Numbered from the stretch's first letter, positions 23,412 through 37,014 are shown. The stretch: 64,000 nt of DNA from Deinandra increscens subsp. villosa (GCA_039602395.1 JBCNJP010000017.1:24448275-24512274); one strand, 5' to 3'. The notes: generated from the sequence alone by a model not told the origin. Translations and numbers: made by a program.

Positions 23412-26400
23412 ATGACCACGGGACCAGGACTCTTTTCCGATATCGGCAAGAAAGCCAAAGGTTCGTTTCACTTCTGATCTTCTACACATCGAATTCTTTC
23501 TTCACAATCCTCCGTCATCCATCGTTTGATTGTAATATACATGCATACACCTCTGGATTTAGCGTCTGTGTCCAATTCCTCATGTGCTGTTGGTTTATGT
23601 GTAGATCTGCTAACGAGGGACTACATATCGGATCCGAAGTTTTCTGTTTCAACGAGCAGTGTTACCGGAGTTGTATGTGCCGATTTCACTTCTTTATCCA
23701 TTTTATGATATATGGATTTAAGCTATTTGTTAGGGTTTTTTAGTTAACATTCGTTGCAATTTGACTTTCGGTGAAATTTTCAGTTCCTCCCTCATATACT
23801 CATATCATGATCTGATTGGATCTTTTAGCAATCAATAGAATGTGGTTTGTGATGATCCTAGGACAATTGCCCAAAATACAAACGTGCAAGTAAAAGTAGA
23901 CTTTAATTGACAGCCCCAAAATTGATAGAAAGGAAAATGATCAGGGATTGAGTTCGATCTAGTAGGCTGAAATGATTTGCTAAACCTGCCCATACTTTGC
24001 AATTCCCATAGGTCCGTTACCAAGTGGGATTGCGGCTCAATATGTGCTTTCCTTTATAAAATGTATATCTATAGGCTTATTGTTCCTACTGTTTGAGTGA
24101 GATTTTTGCTAGGTATGTTCGTTTTTTGTATCTATAGGCTTATTGCCTTCTTTCTTATAGTCTTGGTTTAGAAAGGCGTGAGGCACCTCGAGTTATTTAG
24201 GTCCCAAAAGCTGAGACGTGAGGTGATCTGAGTCGTTTAGCTCCCAAAAGCGAAGGCGCAAGGTGCACGTATCACGTATGCAAAGCGTTGCTCAATATAC
24301 AATAAAATAAGCTTTATTTATCACTGGAATTCGCCTCTCTCTCATATGCTTCACACACGACTCTTTTTATCAAGTAAACCTTTTATAATATTTTTCATCC
24401 CTTTGGTTGTTTTTTTCATATAAGGCTCAGACATACCCTATTACCCTAATTTTGACAAGTACATGAGATGTCGCCTCAAGCCTGTGATGCGTTTTGAATT
24501 TTATTGAGCGACTCGTGCTATAGATCCCCTTTTACAACCATGCTTATAGTGTTTTACTATTTGTTTTTTTTTTCCCCATCTTTTTATTAGTGTTGGAAAA
24601 GATATACTAATTAATATTCTTTCACTTAGTACTCATTTAAGCCTTACCCTTTCACTAAAAGGCACATGCAATTTAGGTAATATCATGTGAAGTATTTAAT
24701 TGATTATAGATATTGCAGTGGATCATGTAACTAGGCAGAGATTGTTTTTTGTTAGCATGTGGGTCAGCTTTAAAGTTGTGGTGTAGATTTGTTCATTTTT
24801 ATTTAGTAATATTGACTCACAAGATTGCTATGATCTGTCAATAAGAAGACTGACTTACTAGTAACTACACATTTATAATCTCTCTGCAAGAAAGAACGTA
24901 TATTTTAGCTCACAAATGAAGTTTACTTTTGAGTAACTAGTAAAGAGAAGAGAAGCACACTTCAGTGAACTCCTTGTAGACGTGATCACATTACTATGAT
25001 GATTACATGATCACATTACTCCACTAATCCACAAGTCCACTAACTCAAAAGATTAGCAAAAGACTATAAAAATAACACCACTAACCTGATTTTATCTTGA
25101 AGTAAAAATATCTTTTTTAGAACGGCAGTATCTTGAAGTAAAAATATTAATAGACTAACAAACCACTATAGCTTTGGAAAGAGCATTTCACATAGTCCCC
25201 TGGACTAGTAGGGGCAACGATATCAGCTATCAAGGTCGTCAAAAAAAACTAATCACTAATTAACAAGGTCAAACACCAACACAATTAGTTGATGTTGTAA
25301 TATTAGCACTCCCTTTTAAGTCTTAACACCAATTTCCATTCTTTTTACCGTGTTGAGATGAAGAAGAAAGATGCTAAACTTGTCAACATTCAATCCTTTT
25401 GTGAATACATCTACAACATGACCCTTATGATATAATTCAGTTTCGTTATGAAAATTGTTTTAAAGTGATAATTCACTTCTACATACTTAAAATTTACATG
25501 AAAAGTTGGATTATTTGCTAGACACTTGTTGACCATTGTCTAAATACATGAAAATAGAATACAACACTGGTTGATGCAAGTTTGTCAATAATTGTACAAA
25601 CAAAGAGTTTGCTTAAGCTGCCATAGTTGTGGCTTTGTACCTTGTTTATGTTGCCAAAACATTTCTTGGTTCTTGTAGTCAGGGTTCTTAGTGGGAGCGA
25701 CCTCTCTATCTTCTAGAATAGAGGAAATGTTTGTCCTTCTTCTACGCTCCCCAGACCCTACATTAGCTTCTGCTATGAGTGGGATTTTATTGGGTACCTT
25801 TGGTTGTTTGTTTATTATGTTCCCCAAAATATAGTTGGTTGTCTTTTGAAACATCAAGAGATTTGGTCTACTCCAAGATTAAAAATGCACATTAGAGAAA
25901 CAAGTACAATGATCTCCCACATGATTAACATCATTATAATCAATTAACTTGCAATTTTTATCTTTCTTTACCAAATGGCTTAGCTAATCAAACTCATGAC
26001 ATTATCTCAAATTTTATTATTCTGCCTATACCGAGTCATGATATGCATTTTTTGATTGGCGCGCACACACACACACACACATTTGAGCTGCTTTTGTCAT
26101 TGTACATAGAGTGGAATATCTAACATGACTTAAATTTGCATGCCATAAATCAGCCATTTCTGTTTATTCTAGTTTTTGACTTCTGTCTAATTATGAACAA
26201 TGCTAACATCACATAGACATAATATTATAGTTTATGAGGTGATCATATGCATATGTCTTACAGCAGTAGTGAATATCTTCATTCTTGATTTCTTTTTTTT
26301 ATTTGTCAAAGATGCACCCATTGTTGCTATGCTTTAATTATGCTAATTTCTTGATTGGATTTGACATTAGCTCTTCGAAGCTTTTGCCCCAGTTTGTTTT

Positions 26401-29039
26401 GTTATTCTTCCTTTCCTAAGGGCATTCATCCTTGTTAGCTTTATGGTCAATCTTATGTGTAATACTACTATCTTGTGTTGCAATTTCTAAAATGGTTATT
26501 TGTTTAACTCCCAAAAGTCAAAACTGGAATTTACCTTTGGATGGAGGTAGTACTATAATCAATATGTTTGGCTTGGTGTATCATAGGATGATGATCTCTC
26601 TACTTCTATCATGCATGTCCTTTTTATTTCAAAGATAAACCGTAAAGGAAATGGTGTTTTTTAGTTCTTTTCGATGCTTCTGTATTACTGTATAGCTAAT
26701 TAGTTTTGCTGTCTTCCCTTCCGCCTCCCTTTTCCTCATCTAAGATAGTTTAAAAAATAGGAGATATTTTTAAAATCCATAAAAATGAATTAATTGCATG
26801 CATGCTATGAAAGGTGGTCTAAAAGCACAGTTTTAAATCTTTAAGTGTGAATATCATCATGATCTGAATACAAAATCTGTGTAATTGAGAATTAAATTAC
26901 GTAAATAAACACAAGTCAATAGGCTCCTTTTACTCGAGAGTTTAAAGTACTAAGATATACAATAACTTGACTATAAACTTGAGCTTATAAAAAGTCTTGT
27001 CATGTTTCTAATATGGCAGCTATTTAATAATCAAGTTAGGTTAAGATCACATTTGCAAGTTATCATGCATGTTCCTTTAACATCATACCAACTATGGTTC
27101 CCCAAATTTTTCTAAAGTGTTGACTCATGCCATATTACAGGATACTAGTTCCTGAATTTATGATTCTAACAAGGAATCAAATTATATCAAACTTTTTCAT
27201 TAGTTATAAAGCACAAGTAAGAGCAAGCTGATGAAAACTTAAAAACGTGAATTATCAATATCGTGTTGTCCTCTAAGGTGTAAGGTCAAGTAAGCATAAT
27301 CTAATCTGACTTTATTTTGCAGACTGAAAAGGTATCCTAATAGGAAGGGGCAGTTTGGGAAATTGTTATATGAGAGTCTTATAAATAAGAGGGTTCACCT
27401 CATAGTTTGTTAGGGATAAGTTTGTTAGATTTTGTGAGGCTCATACCATTGTGGTAGTGAGAGAGGGCATAGCCCTGGGTAGAGCTTGTTGATGTTCTAT
27501 CATTTGTAGATCCTTGGATCATTATCATTCTAGTCTTAATATCAAATTCTGGTTCCTGTTTCTCTTTTGATTAATTTCTGCAATTTAAGATCACGATCTT
27601 CATCACAGACACTTACATCAACTGCAACAAAGAAAGGCGGCCTGTCATCAGGAGATGTGGGAGCAGTGTACAAATACAAGAATACATTAATCGATGTCAA
27701 ACTCGACACAGAATCAAACGTATGTTGCTCATTACCTTCTTTTTGTAACATCTATCCCTCCTAATACTGTGCTCATATGGCAGGTTGCTACAACATTAAC
27801 ATTCACGGATATTTTACCTTCAACAAAGACCATTGCCTCATTCAAACTCCCAAATCTCAAATCCGGCAAGGTACATATTTCACTACTTTCATAACTTTAA
27901 TTCATTTATTAATATATTTGTTTCTTTTGGGGTGCAATAGCGTTTGTTATTTTGCAGGTTGAGGTTCAATACTTTCATTACCATGCTTCTTTGACATCAG
28001 CAGTTGCTTTAAGTGAAACCCCGACAGTTGATGTTTCAGCCACAATAGGCACTCCAACTTTTGTTATTGGTGCTGAGGCTGGCTATGAGACCTCTTCTGG
28101 TAAAATAACCAAGTATACCGCCGGCATCAGTATCAATAAACCCGATTCTTGTGCTTCCATAGTCTTGTAAGCCAAGTTTTTTATAATTGCATAATTAAAA
28201 ACTTTAGACTTCTACGAGTAGGGGTGTATACAAGCCTAGCCTAGACCTGCCTCGTTTCGAGCTCTATATTTAAAGCTTGATCCCAGGCTGTGAGTAATTT
28301 TTCAAGCTTTAGCTTGGCTTGGGGTCAGCTAATTTATCATTCAATTATTTAATTATTTTATTTATATATGAAATATGAAATATAATTATTTTATTTATAT
28401 TTATATACAAAATGTAACTATTTTTGTACATATTTGTAATCATAATTTTATTCATATAATATTATTTAGTAGTTTTTATCATAATGATCTATATATAATA
28501 GTACTTATTTTGTAATATGTATTTATTTATATTTATATAAATAATAGGCTCTTTTAGGCCTATGAGTCTAATCAAGCTTGATATATGAAGCTTGAGCTTT
28601 GACCCGTTTATTAAAGGAGCCCTTTTAAGATCAAGCTCAAATCGAGTTATTAGCGAGCCGAACTGTGGTTCTGCTTGTTTACACCCTTATCTACGAGTAT
28701 ATTTTGGTCTGGCATCTGACATTACTGTTTAGGGGCGACAAAGGAGACAGTATACGGGCATCATATATACACCATCTGGATGAATCGAAAAAGAGTGGTG
28801 CAGTAGGTGAGATTTCCAGAAGGTTCTCAACAAATGAGAACACTTTCACTGTTGGAGGGTCTTATGCACTTGATCATCTCACAGTGGTGAAAGCTAAGCT
28901 CAACAACCACGGGAAGCTCAGTGCATTGCTGCAGCATGAGATCATCCCCAAATCACTAGTCACCATGTCTAGTGAGCTCGACACCCAAGCGTTGGATAGA
29001 ACCCCCAAATTTGGTTTGGCTCTTGCTCTCAAACCTTGA
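23412..29039 (+). CDS. VDAC: Mitochondrial outer-membrane porin, voltage-dependent anion channel, copy 1
   Basis: VDAC is the beta-barrel channel that passes ATP, ADP and other metabolites across the mitochondrial outer membrane. Six exons join in frame: 23412-23460, 23605-23672, 27609-27719, 27784-27870, 27958-28166 and 28733-29039. All introns are GT-AG. The total is 831 nt, or 276 aa, the usual plant VDAC length. The start MTTGPGLFSDIGKKAKDLL is the N-terminal helix that lies inside the pore. The C-terminal part contains YALDHLTVVKAKLNNHGK, which fits the eukaryotic porin signature apart from the His. There is no cleavable targeting peptide, as expected. Intron 2 is 3.9 kb and holds a dead copia RNase H; intron 5 holds a hAT MITE. 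The product is identical to that of the second copy. Confidence 0.95.
25380..25690 (-). pseudogene. copia RNase H relic in VDAC intron 2, copy 1
   Basis: The minus strand reads EYKATTMAA, then LLTNLHQPVLYS, then after a frameshift LANNPTFHVNFKYVEVNYHF, and after another DVFTKGLNVDKF. These are the successive landmarks of a copia RNase H C-terminus. Stops and frameshifts abound. It is present in both duplicate copies, so it is older than the duplication. Confidence 0.75.
28219..28689. mobile_element. hAT-type MITE in VDAC intron 5, copy 1
   Basis: The ends are TAGGGGTGTATACAAGC and GCTTGTTTACACCCTTA, inverted repeats of the common plant hAT TAGGGGTG type. The 8-bp direct repeat TCTACGAG flanks it (28211-28218, 28690-28697). 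It is also present in copy 2. Confidence 0.88.
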
Positions 29040-29984
29040 TCACTTGTTAATTCTTTGAAGTTTTTTCGACCACGAGTTGACGGGGGCATTCATTCAATAA
29101 GTAGTCCTGTTATACATTCGGCTTTCCAGGTGAACTACTTGAACACTCGGGCGTTTTAACGCCTATTCTTTGTGATTATTTTTGGAATTTGGTTCCAGGA
29201 TTTGTTTATTTTTGGGGTTCCTGGTATGCATGTTTTGTTGTTTGGGCTATATTTCACATCAAGAGAACCAATGTGTCACATCATGTATGTTTTGAACAAA
29301 TAGTCCCTTCTTTTTTTTTTCTTCTCTCAAATTTCATGATTTCTTAAGTTTTCATAACACGCATATGTGCAAAGAAGAAAAATTGGGTTTGAAAGATGCT
29401 CAAGTAACATTCATGGTGATTATACTCGGTGCATATATTTTCAAGCACATGTTACCTATTTTAATGATGGTCAAATAAATATAAACATATAGGTTAAGCT
29501 TTGATCTAAGATAAATGTATTTTTTTAAATATACTAGAATGGAAAGAACATGGAGTCAAATGAGCAGAGAGTATGAATATATGGGTGATAACTCTAACAA
29601 AACATTTAGAAAACTTGATTACCACTTTATAAAGTTACTTTTTCTGTTAAAGTAGCGTTTTCAATTTAAAAGAGTCACCATGGTCAAGCTGTGAATCAAC
29701 TGTATGACCCGTGGACAATTAACTTTTAATAGTTTAACACCAAACTATTTACAATCTTCATGTATTGATTCTTCAAGTTTAACTTGAGGGAGACGTTAAT
29801 ATTATCTCTACATTGAAAGAGAAAAGTCTTCGGTGAGACGGTGACCACTCCAGTTGTGACAAGTTCGTAAAAATAACTCTTAGACTGTTGATCAATGAGT
29901 GGACATAAAGTGAAGTAGTTAACCTCTATCCGAACTAGTATAGAGTGTTATATTAAGCGATCCTTTATATTGATTTATTATAAT
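29040..29984. other. VDAC 3' flank, copy 1
   Basis: The 3' UTR and downstream DNA. Nothing coding was recognised. Includes about 165 bp (29649-29812) absent from copy 2. Confidence 0.5.
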
Positions 29985-30437
29985 GGGGCTTTTACATATA
30001 TCCCCTTACTAAGAGGGCTTTATTAAATATATACCAGCCCTAAACATCAATTACATATTTCCCCTTCCTAAGCAATATATATTACTTATTTATCCAATTC
30101 TTTAAAAAAAAAAATTAAATGACTATAATACCCTTAATGAGTATTCACATATTTCCCTTCTAATATGATCAATTACATTTTTATCTTAAAAAAACAGAAT
30201 ATGCCCCCTTTTCACTTATAGATATTATTATTTACATTTTCACATTCTAATTTCATTAATTACATATTTGTCTAAGAAAAACATAAATTACATATTTCAC
30301 CTTCTACATTACATATTTACTTATTAAATGACTTGAAAAACATCTCTAAAAAAATACAAATTCAAGATTTCATTTCAAAACAATACTTGACGAGTGTCTT
30401 AAACAAGTGCATATCAAAAATACAAAGTGCCAAAAAT

Positions 30438-30701
30438 TCACCACGTCTTAAACAAGTACATATGAAAATACAAAGTGTCAAAATACATATGAAATACCAA
30501 GAATTCAATTATTTTCTCGTCCCCTTTTACTTGTTGATTCTTCATCTTGAAAGCTGCATTTTTGCATGTTTTTTGGCGATGTCCATATTCACCACAACGC
30601 CCACATTTTTGTTTCTTCTTAGGCTCATCATTATAAGCTTGTTCTTTCCCTCGAAAGACTCTCATGTACGACACGTAAACATTATAATTTTCATAATCCA
30701 C
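30438..30701 (-). pseudogene. MULE transposase C-terminal zinc-knuckle relic, copy 1
   Basis: The minus strand reads KKKQKCGRCGEYGHRQKTCK, a CX2CX4HX4C knuckle as found at the C-terminus of MuDR-type transposases. The N-terminal and DDE parts are absent. The open stretch continues beyond the knuckle into likely non-coding sequence. Confidence 0.65.
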
Positions 30702-31334
30702 TTCTGGAGTAATATAGGTGAGACATCCCCATCGGATTTTAGTTTATATTTAAGCAAACCTGCAATCCATCCTTGACAAATAAAATATATCATGTTAAAA
30801 AAATGAACAGTCCGAATAATATCGTGTCAATAAATAAACAAATCCCACGACAGCGTATACATGTAACAATTTTACATTTACTTCCTATATAGATGCCAAA
30901 AAACAATTTACATAATCCTACCAGCTTTTCTTCACTGAATTTCAAGCCATACTCCAGCCAAGTTTATCTTTAAGCAAACCAGGTCTTCAAAATATTTCAA
31001 CAGTAAACTATAAAAATAAATAAGCATGGCGGAAGATCAAAAAGCATAATTATATAAGAAATAGATGAAATAGAATAACTATCCTACATTAGAGCTTGTG
31101 TCCACTTTGATACCAGTAGTCACATTGTTCCTCTTTAATTGGGTATTGACATAAGAAACAAGTCACCTTTCTTTCTTCCAGTCAATGTGATTGCCTACAT
31201 AACGACAAAAAAAAGTTTAGTGAAAAGAATATTCAAAGTTTACTATCAATAGACAGACTGAATGCTATATCTTTACCAACCCTCAAACAGACATACCAAA
31301 CTTTTAACTACTAAAAAATAACATATGCGAAATA

Positions 31335-31655
31335 GCCAAATCAAACTCATAAAAGTCATGTTGAAAGACCAAAACTCTACAAAGGAAGCCCCACAGATAC
31401 ATACAAAATCACAGGTTCTCAAAACTAACACATATGAAACTCGCAATCAAATTCATAAAAGTTGGTGCATACCAAAAGAACAAGAACTATACAAGTGTAA
31501 CTCCACCAGTACCGACAAAATCACAGGTTTCTTAAAACTATCATATATGAACATCGGAAATCAAACTCATAAGAGTTGGTGCATACTGAAAGACCCAATC
31601 TTACAAGTGAAACTCCACTTGTACATACAAAATCAATATTTCTTTCTTCCATAAT
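31335..31655 (+). repeat. Three tandem units of about 115 bp inside the MULE, copy 1
   Basis: Each unit has AATCAAAxTCATAARAGT, GAAAGACC or similar, a CAAGTGxAACTCCAC-like block, and ACAAAATCACAGGTT. The last unit is shortened. The same array is at 62715-63040 in copy 2. Confidence 0.65.
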
Positions 31656-32288
31656 GAATCAACCTAACAATCATTAAACAAAAAAAGAAAAAATAGTTCT
31701 TCATGAACAAAGTCACGTGGTATGCTTCATGAATCAAAGTCAAAATAAAAAATAAAAATAGTGCTTCCTGAATCAAATATGGAGTTCACTTCTCTATTGG
31801 TCAATGTATCATCAGACATGTACTTAATCACGTGCTTCATGAAAATATAAGCTCTATATGGAGTCACAACCATAAACCAGTTTTCACCAATATGGAGTTC
31901 GCTTGAAATCGACCCTAAAATCGACCAAGAGGAATCCTAAAATCGGACCTATGGGGACGAAATCGAACCAGGGGGACGAAATCGGACATGTGGGGACGAA
32001 GATGGAGGCGGCGATAGTGATGGAGGCGCTTGAGATTTCACGTACGTCACACTGGAGAAAGGATCGGAGGAGAGGAGCGAAGCGTCGTTTGATTCTCACG
32101 TACGTACAGATGATGGAATCCTAAGTTTCAATTTCCTTTTTTTCCCTAAAATTAAGAAGGGTAGTTGTGTAATTTTCTAAGCAACGGGGGAAATATGTAA
32201 TTGATGTTTAGGGCTGGGTATATATGTAATAAAGCCTCTTAGTAAGGGGATATATGTAAAAACCCCTATTATTATTATTACTAGTGGG

Positions 32289-32850
32289 TGTTAGTGCAAA
32301 ATATATGTGTCGTGTGTGTATGAGTTAGTCTTGTTAGTATTGTTAGTTGATTGAGTTAAAATAGTCAAATAATGTCGAGGGTAGAATGTGTCATTCATTG
32401 ATAGTTGAGGATTTTATATGTGAGAAATGAATTCTCACATATAAATCACTCTGTTGTTCATGAACTTGAAGAAAAAGAATTCAACCTTCAAGCAGGGTCC
32501 GAACTATCTCCGAAGTAGAGGTTCGGACCATTCCGAACTGGGCCGAAGTTGGGACGATCTGGATCACATATATAAAGTGTGCTTGAAGTTTGGACGAAGA
32601 AGAATAGCTCTCGCATAACCGTTTCTGAGATTGATTTCATATAGAGGGAGGAGTTTTTTATTTTGTTTTTCAGAGAGATTTTGATTTAGGATCATGATTA
32701 GTTACTAAAATCGAGTCTATTCATGTAATCAGTGATCCAATTCGAGCTATAAACAGAGATTAATTTACGTTTTTGTGCTCTTAGTTTCGGTGAACTTTCG
32801 ATCTCAATTTCGGTGTACAAATCACTAGATCGGGACGATTCGTGTTTTCA
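32289..32850 (+). repeat. TE-A 5' LTR
   Basis: It runs from TGTTAGTGCAAAATA to GTGTTTTCA. A TATA box TATATAAAG lies at 32569-32577. TTCGGA/TCCGAA motifs cluster just upstream of it (about 32495-32550). Confidence 0.93.
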
Positions 32851-32852
32851 AT

Positions 32853-32864
32853 TGGTATCAGAGC
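32853..32864 (+). promoter_or_regulatory. TE-A primer binding site (initiator tRNA-Met)
   Basis: TGGTATCAGAGC lies two bases after the 5' LTR. Confidence 0.92.
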
Positions 32865-33938
32865 AATCCAGGCGTGATTCTACAACTGTTTTTGATCGAA
32901 ATCTGCTGAAATTTGATGAAATTAGATCACGTTTGACTTTTTCGAAGTCAAACTGTGAAGTTTGATTCATAAATTGGACATCAATTTGAGTTTGTTTGCG
33001 AGTTTTATTGATTCTAACAGTTTCATCATCTTAATATGAAGCTACTACAAGTTACAGAAGTGATTTTCATTAAGGTTTGATCAAATTCAAAATTTATATG
33101 TTCATGTTCTTCTTCTTCATGCTCATCAATGGTGAAATCTTAAATACTTGATCATTGTTTGTGAGTTTTGTTGCTACAAGTTCCTTTCGATTATACGAAT
33201 CTATCGCAACAATCCTTTTTCATTTTGGTGAAGTTTTGAGAAGATGTCAATTTCATCATCTTCTTCATTCTTTGGTGATTCTCGTTCGATGCTTTAAGCT
33301 CATCAAAAGCTATCAACAATGGTGCTCTTTTGATTCTTCTCGATCTCACGATTCCAACGCAAGTTTCGGATTGAATTTTGGTCGTGAATTGAAGAAGATA
33401 TGAATTTTTAAAGTTTGGTGGTGGTGGTGGTTGTTTGAACTCGCCGGAAAAGTTCAAGGTCGTCGGACTCTCTTCGCCGGAAACAGAAAAAACGGGGGGA
33501 GGGATTGGGTTATCGAATTTTGTTACATAGCTTTTGTTCTTAAAAAAAATAAACTAAGCCTTGTTTTCAAATACAAAGATTTCAATAAAAAAAACAACAA
33601 CAATTTTTTTTTACAAGTTTTGAATAACAAATTTAAAAAAATAAAATAAAAAATTTACACAAACTTTTTGTGTTCATTGAATTGTTTCGTGAACACAAAA
33701 TATTTTTACATTCGTCGAATAGGTTTACATACATAAATCCGTTTGTGTTTGTTTTTATTCATTTTTCCTTGTTATTTTTTTTTCATTGCTTGTTTCTTTT
33801 CTTAAAAAAAAACTATAAATATTTTATCGTTCAAAGGTTGTTTTTCTTTTCTTGAAAGAAAACATTAAAAAAAAATTTACAATTTTTTTTAAATTGTTCT
33901 TTCGGTTTGTTGAAGCGGAATTATACAAAATTTTCAAA

Positions 33939-36354
33939 ATGAATGCAATTGATGCTTTTATTGCTCGTGAACATCAGAATGTGCCAAAACTGATAAAGCT
34001 TGAGGATTATCCTAGTTGGGTAACAAGTTTTAAAGCATATGTTGATAAAGTGGATGAAGATTTGTGGATTTCAATGAAGAAAGAGTTTACTTACCCAACT
34101 TATTCTGATGGGGTACCTAAAATGCAAAGAAATCTTTCATCCGAGGAAAATGAACGTTATGAGAAAGAACAAAAGGCAAGAAGAGTTCTTACAATGGCAT
34201 TACCAAAAGAACTGATGTCTCACTTCAAGACTTGCAAGGATTCTAAACTGTTATGGGATGCTCTTGCTCAGAAATATGCTGAAATGAATAAATCCAGAAA
34301 GAAGATTGACACTGAGGAATATGAATCTTGTGCAAATTGTAAGATTCTGACAAAAACGTGTACTGAATATACTACCAAACTTGACAGTTATCAAGAACAA
34401 AACACATTTCCAATTCAAAAGTCATCTTCTGACATATCATTGACATTGTCTGAAAGGATTGCATTGAAAGAAAACAAAATTCTTCAGAAAATAGATAGAC
34501 TTGTCAATGGTATTCAAAATGACAAGGAAAAGATCGAGATAGAAAAGTGTTTGAGGATGTCCAGGTTCAGAAAAACAAAGACATTCCAATTGAAGAAGTT
34601 CAAAAAGATGGTTCTTCAAAATGTGAAGCTGCTGAGAATGAATTGAATCTTAAGCATGAGAATGCGGAGTTGATTGCAAAAGTTTCAAAGCTGACTAAAA
34701 CAAATGATGATTTGATAAATGAAGTTGAGAAATGGAAGAAAGAAGCAAATGATATGGCTGCAGCTTTGATGATTTGTTTGCAAAATCAAAGATCAAACTT
34801 GAAGGTCTAGAAAAGGATGTTGTTGATCTTACTGCTAAAGAATTAGGTCATCAAGAGGATAACACAAAGCTGTTAGATGCTAAAGTTGAATTGCTTCGTG
34901 AAAACAAGCTTTTGAAGCAGAATGTTGAGATTTATAAACAGAAATGGGAAAAGGTTGTTCAAGAAATATATGATGCTCATGATCAGTTGAGGAGAGAAAA
35001 GTTTACTCTGAATAGAACAACAGAAGAACTCATTGCAACACAAAAAGAATTGGCTGAAGCGCAAAAGATAATTGCAGATATGAAGATTGAGGTGTGTGAT
35101 TTCAAAAGACAGTTGCATAATCTCAATAATTCATCATCTTTCACAATTTTTTTGTGCAAAAAGGAGAATTTTCAACAGATTTTTGGTGATGTTATTCTGA
35201 AAAATGTTCCACCTCCTGTGGTTATTTAAAATTCTATCAATACTTTGAAAGCAACGGAAGAAGTTCATGATTATTCAAAGTTTGCTGATAATTCTTCTGA
35301 GAAGAAAAAGTCAAAGTCGCAGAAGAAAAATGAAGAGAATTTTGATGCTAACAAGAGAACTAAATTTGTTTCAAGTCCCATATTGCTTGATAAGGAAAAG
35401 GTTTTTGACGGCAATTCAGGAAAAGTTAAAGTCGACAAATTTTCAGAGATTGTGATTGATGAATCTTTGCTTTCCAATAAAGATGATTTAAATGCCATCA
35501 AGGATGAGTTTTCTCGACTTGCTTCACAAGGTCATGAGAAACCTAAGTCGGTACCAGATAAATCTAAAAAGTATGGTGGTCTGGGATATGAAAGCAAAGA
35601 CGAGAACGTGAATGTTGGAAATGATTTTTAAGATATGCTTGAGATAGAAGACATTGTAGAGGATGTCAAGATTCACAAAGAAAAGGAGATTCCACTTGAG
35701 AATCATATCTTGTGTGAACCTGAAGCTGATTTTCTGTCAACGAATTCTAAGTTAGAGCGTCAAGAGAATGATTCTTCTGAACATTCTACAATGTCAACAG
35801 AATCCATGTCATCTCCTAAGTTGGCTGATGTGAGAGATTGCTTTTACTGCAACAAGAAAGGACATGTGATTCGTGATTGTGCTATTCGAAAAAGATTTTC
35901 ACGAGGTTCATATCGATCATCATCATCCGATTCAATGATTCTCGATGAGGTACCTATTAGTCAATTTCAGAAAAACCAACGACAACCAGCTTATAAGAAG
36001 CCGGTTGTTGGTAAAACCTCAAATTATGATGATTGGTCACCACAGTTTTCAAAATCAAAACATTTTTCAAAAAGAAAACAATTTTTCAATAATGATTTTG
36101 AAATGCCTTACTCAAATGAGTTTTCATATTATAGGCCTCGACAACATCACTCAAAACCTGAGAAAATGTTGGTCGAAGAGTTGTTGAATATGGTTTTCAA
36201 CAAGTCAACGTTTTTCAATGGTTGTGATTCGCATCGGTCGAAATCATTTAAACCATTTCGTTCTTGGAAACAGAAAACTGCAACCTCTGCAGGAAATGAT
36301 TATGTTGAGGATACGGGACGACCCAAGCCGGTTTGGGTTCCTGTATTTAACTAA
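33939..36354 (+). pseudogene. gag: gag of TE-A, damaged
   Basis: The start ATG at 33939 gives a copia-type gag N-terminus: VPKLIKLEDYPSWVTSFKAY, then RRVLTMALPKELMSHFKTCK and LWDALAQKYAEMNKSRKK. The frame then jumps directly to ESCANCKILTKTC and a long Lys/Glu-rich coiled coil, skipping the rest of the UBN2-type domain and the first zinc knuckle that TE-B and TE-C have. This is an internal deletion of about 250 codons. Frameshifts lie near 34550 and 34790, and in-frame stops at 35227-35229 and 35629-35631. A CX2CX4HX4C knuckle CFYCNKKGHVIRDC lies near 35840-35880. The end is DYVEDTGRPKPVWVPVFN. It would have formed virus-like particles and bound RNA. Confidence 0.85.
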
Positions 36355-37014
36355 AAAAATTTGTTTGAGGTTGTGTGCAGGATGCTTCAAGAAGACCTAT
36401 TAGTGATTGCAAAGTTGTTGATAGTGGAGTATTTTGCCTAATATTAGCGCTTAACAGAGTTGATATTTTACAAACATTTTTGAAAAAATGATTTTTCAAA
36501 ATCCAAAAATCCGAGTTATCCGTGTTGGTTGATCAATTTTATTTTCTTTTCTTTTATTTTATTTCGTATTTTTAGGGTGAGAAATTTTAGAAAATTCAAA
36601 AACTAGAATTTGTTGAATTTTAGGGGGAGAATAGTTGAAAAACACAAAAATAGTGTGATGTTTGTTTCCTAAAAAAATGAAAAATTGGAAAAAAAATGAA
36701 AAATCTCAAAAAGAGAAATTGATCCGACCATGTGAGAAATGATGGTACATTAGCATACTTATCTGCCATGAATAAAGTAGAAAGAAAGGCTGTAGGTACT
36801 TGTTTGACTTGACTGAATGTGCTGAGTAGTCTGATATATGCGAGTATGATATAAGCATAACGCTTGCTTGATAATTGTGGTTACAAATCATGATGGGTAT
36901 TGTGCATATCTAGCAAAATAAAATGAGAAAGTATCAAAAACAGAATAAAGAAATGTTCTAGTGTACGCTTGCTTTATTTTGAAAAATTTCAACTTGTTTG
37001 ATTTTCTTTATTTT
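36355..37014 (+). other. TE-A non-coding 3' region before the hairpin array
   Basis: AT-rich, with GAAAAATC/AAAAATGAAAA-type repeats. No pol sequence is seen. Confidence 0.5.

Larger units (their letters stand above)
29985..32266 (-). mobile_element. Mutator-like element with about 90-bp TIRs, copy 1
   Basis: The left end GGGGCTTTTACATATATCCC and the inverted right end GGGGTTTTTACATATATCCC stay similar for about 90 bp, through CAGCCCTAAACATCAATTAC. The 9-bp flanks are TATTATAAT and TATTATTAT; in copy 2 they are a perfect TATTATTAT pair, though this is simple sequence. Inside, on the minus strand, is a transposase-type zinc knuckle (30570-30640) and a triplicated repeat. The transposase core is missing, so it is internally deleted. 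Confidence 0.8.

Noticed and set aside
25585..25857. 90-codon minus-strand frame conserved in both copies
   Set aside because: Lies in VDAC intron 2 and partly overlaps the copia RNase H relic in another frame; similarity is due to duplication.
31884..32124. Overlapping 71- and 73-codon frames conserved in both copies (also 63265-63505)
   Set aside because: Conservation is explained by the duplication. The position next to the MULE TIR suggests an element leader. No family recognised.
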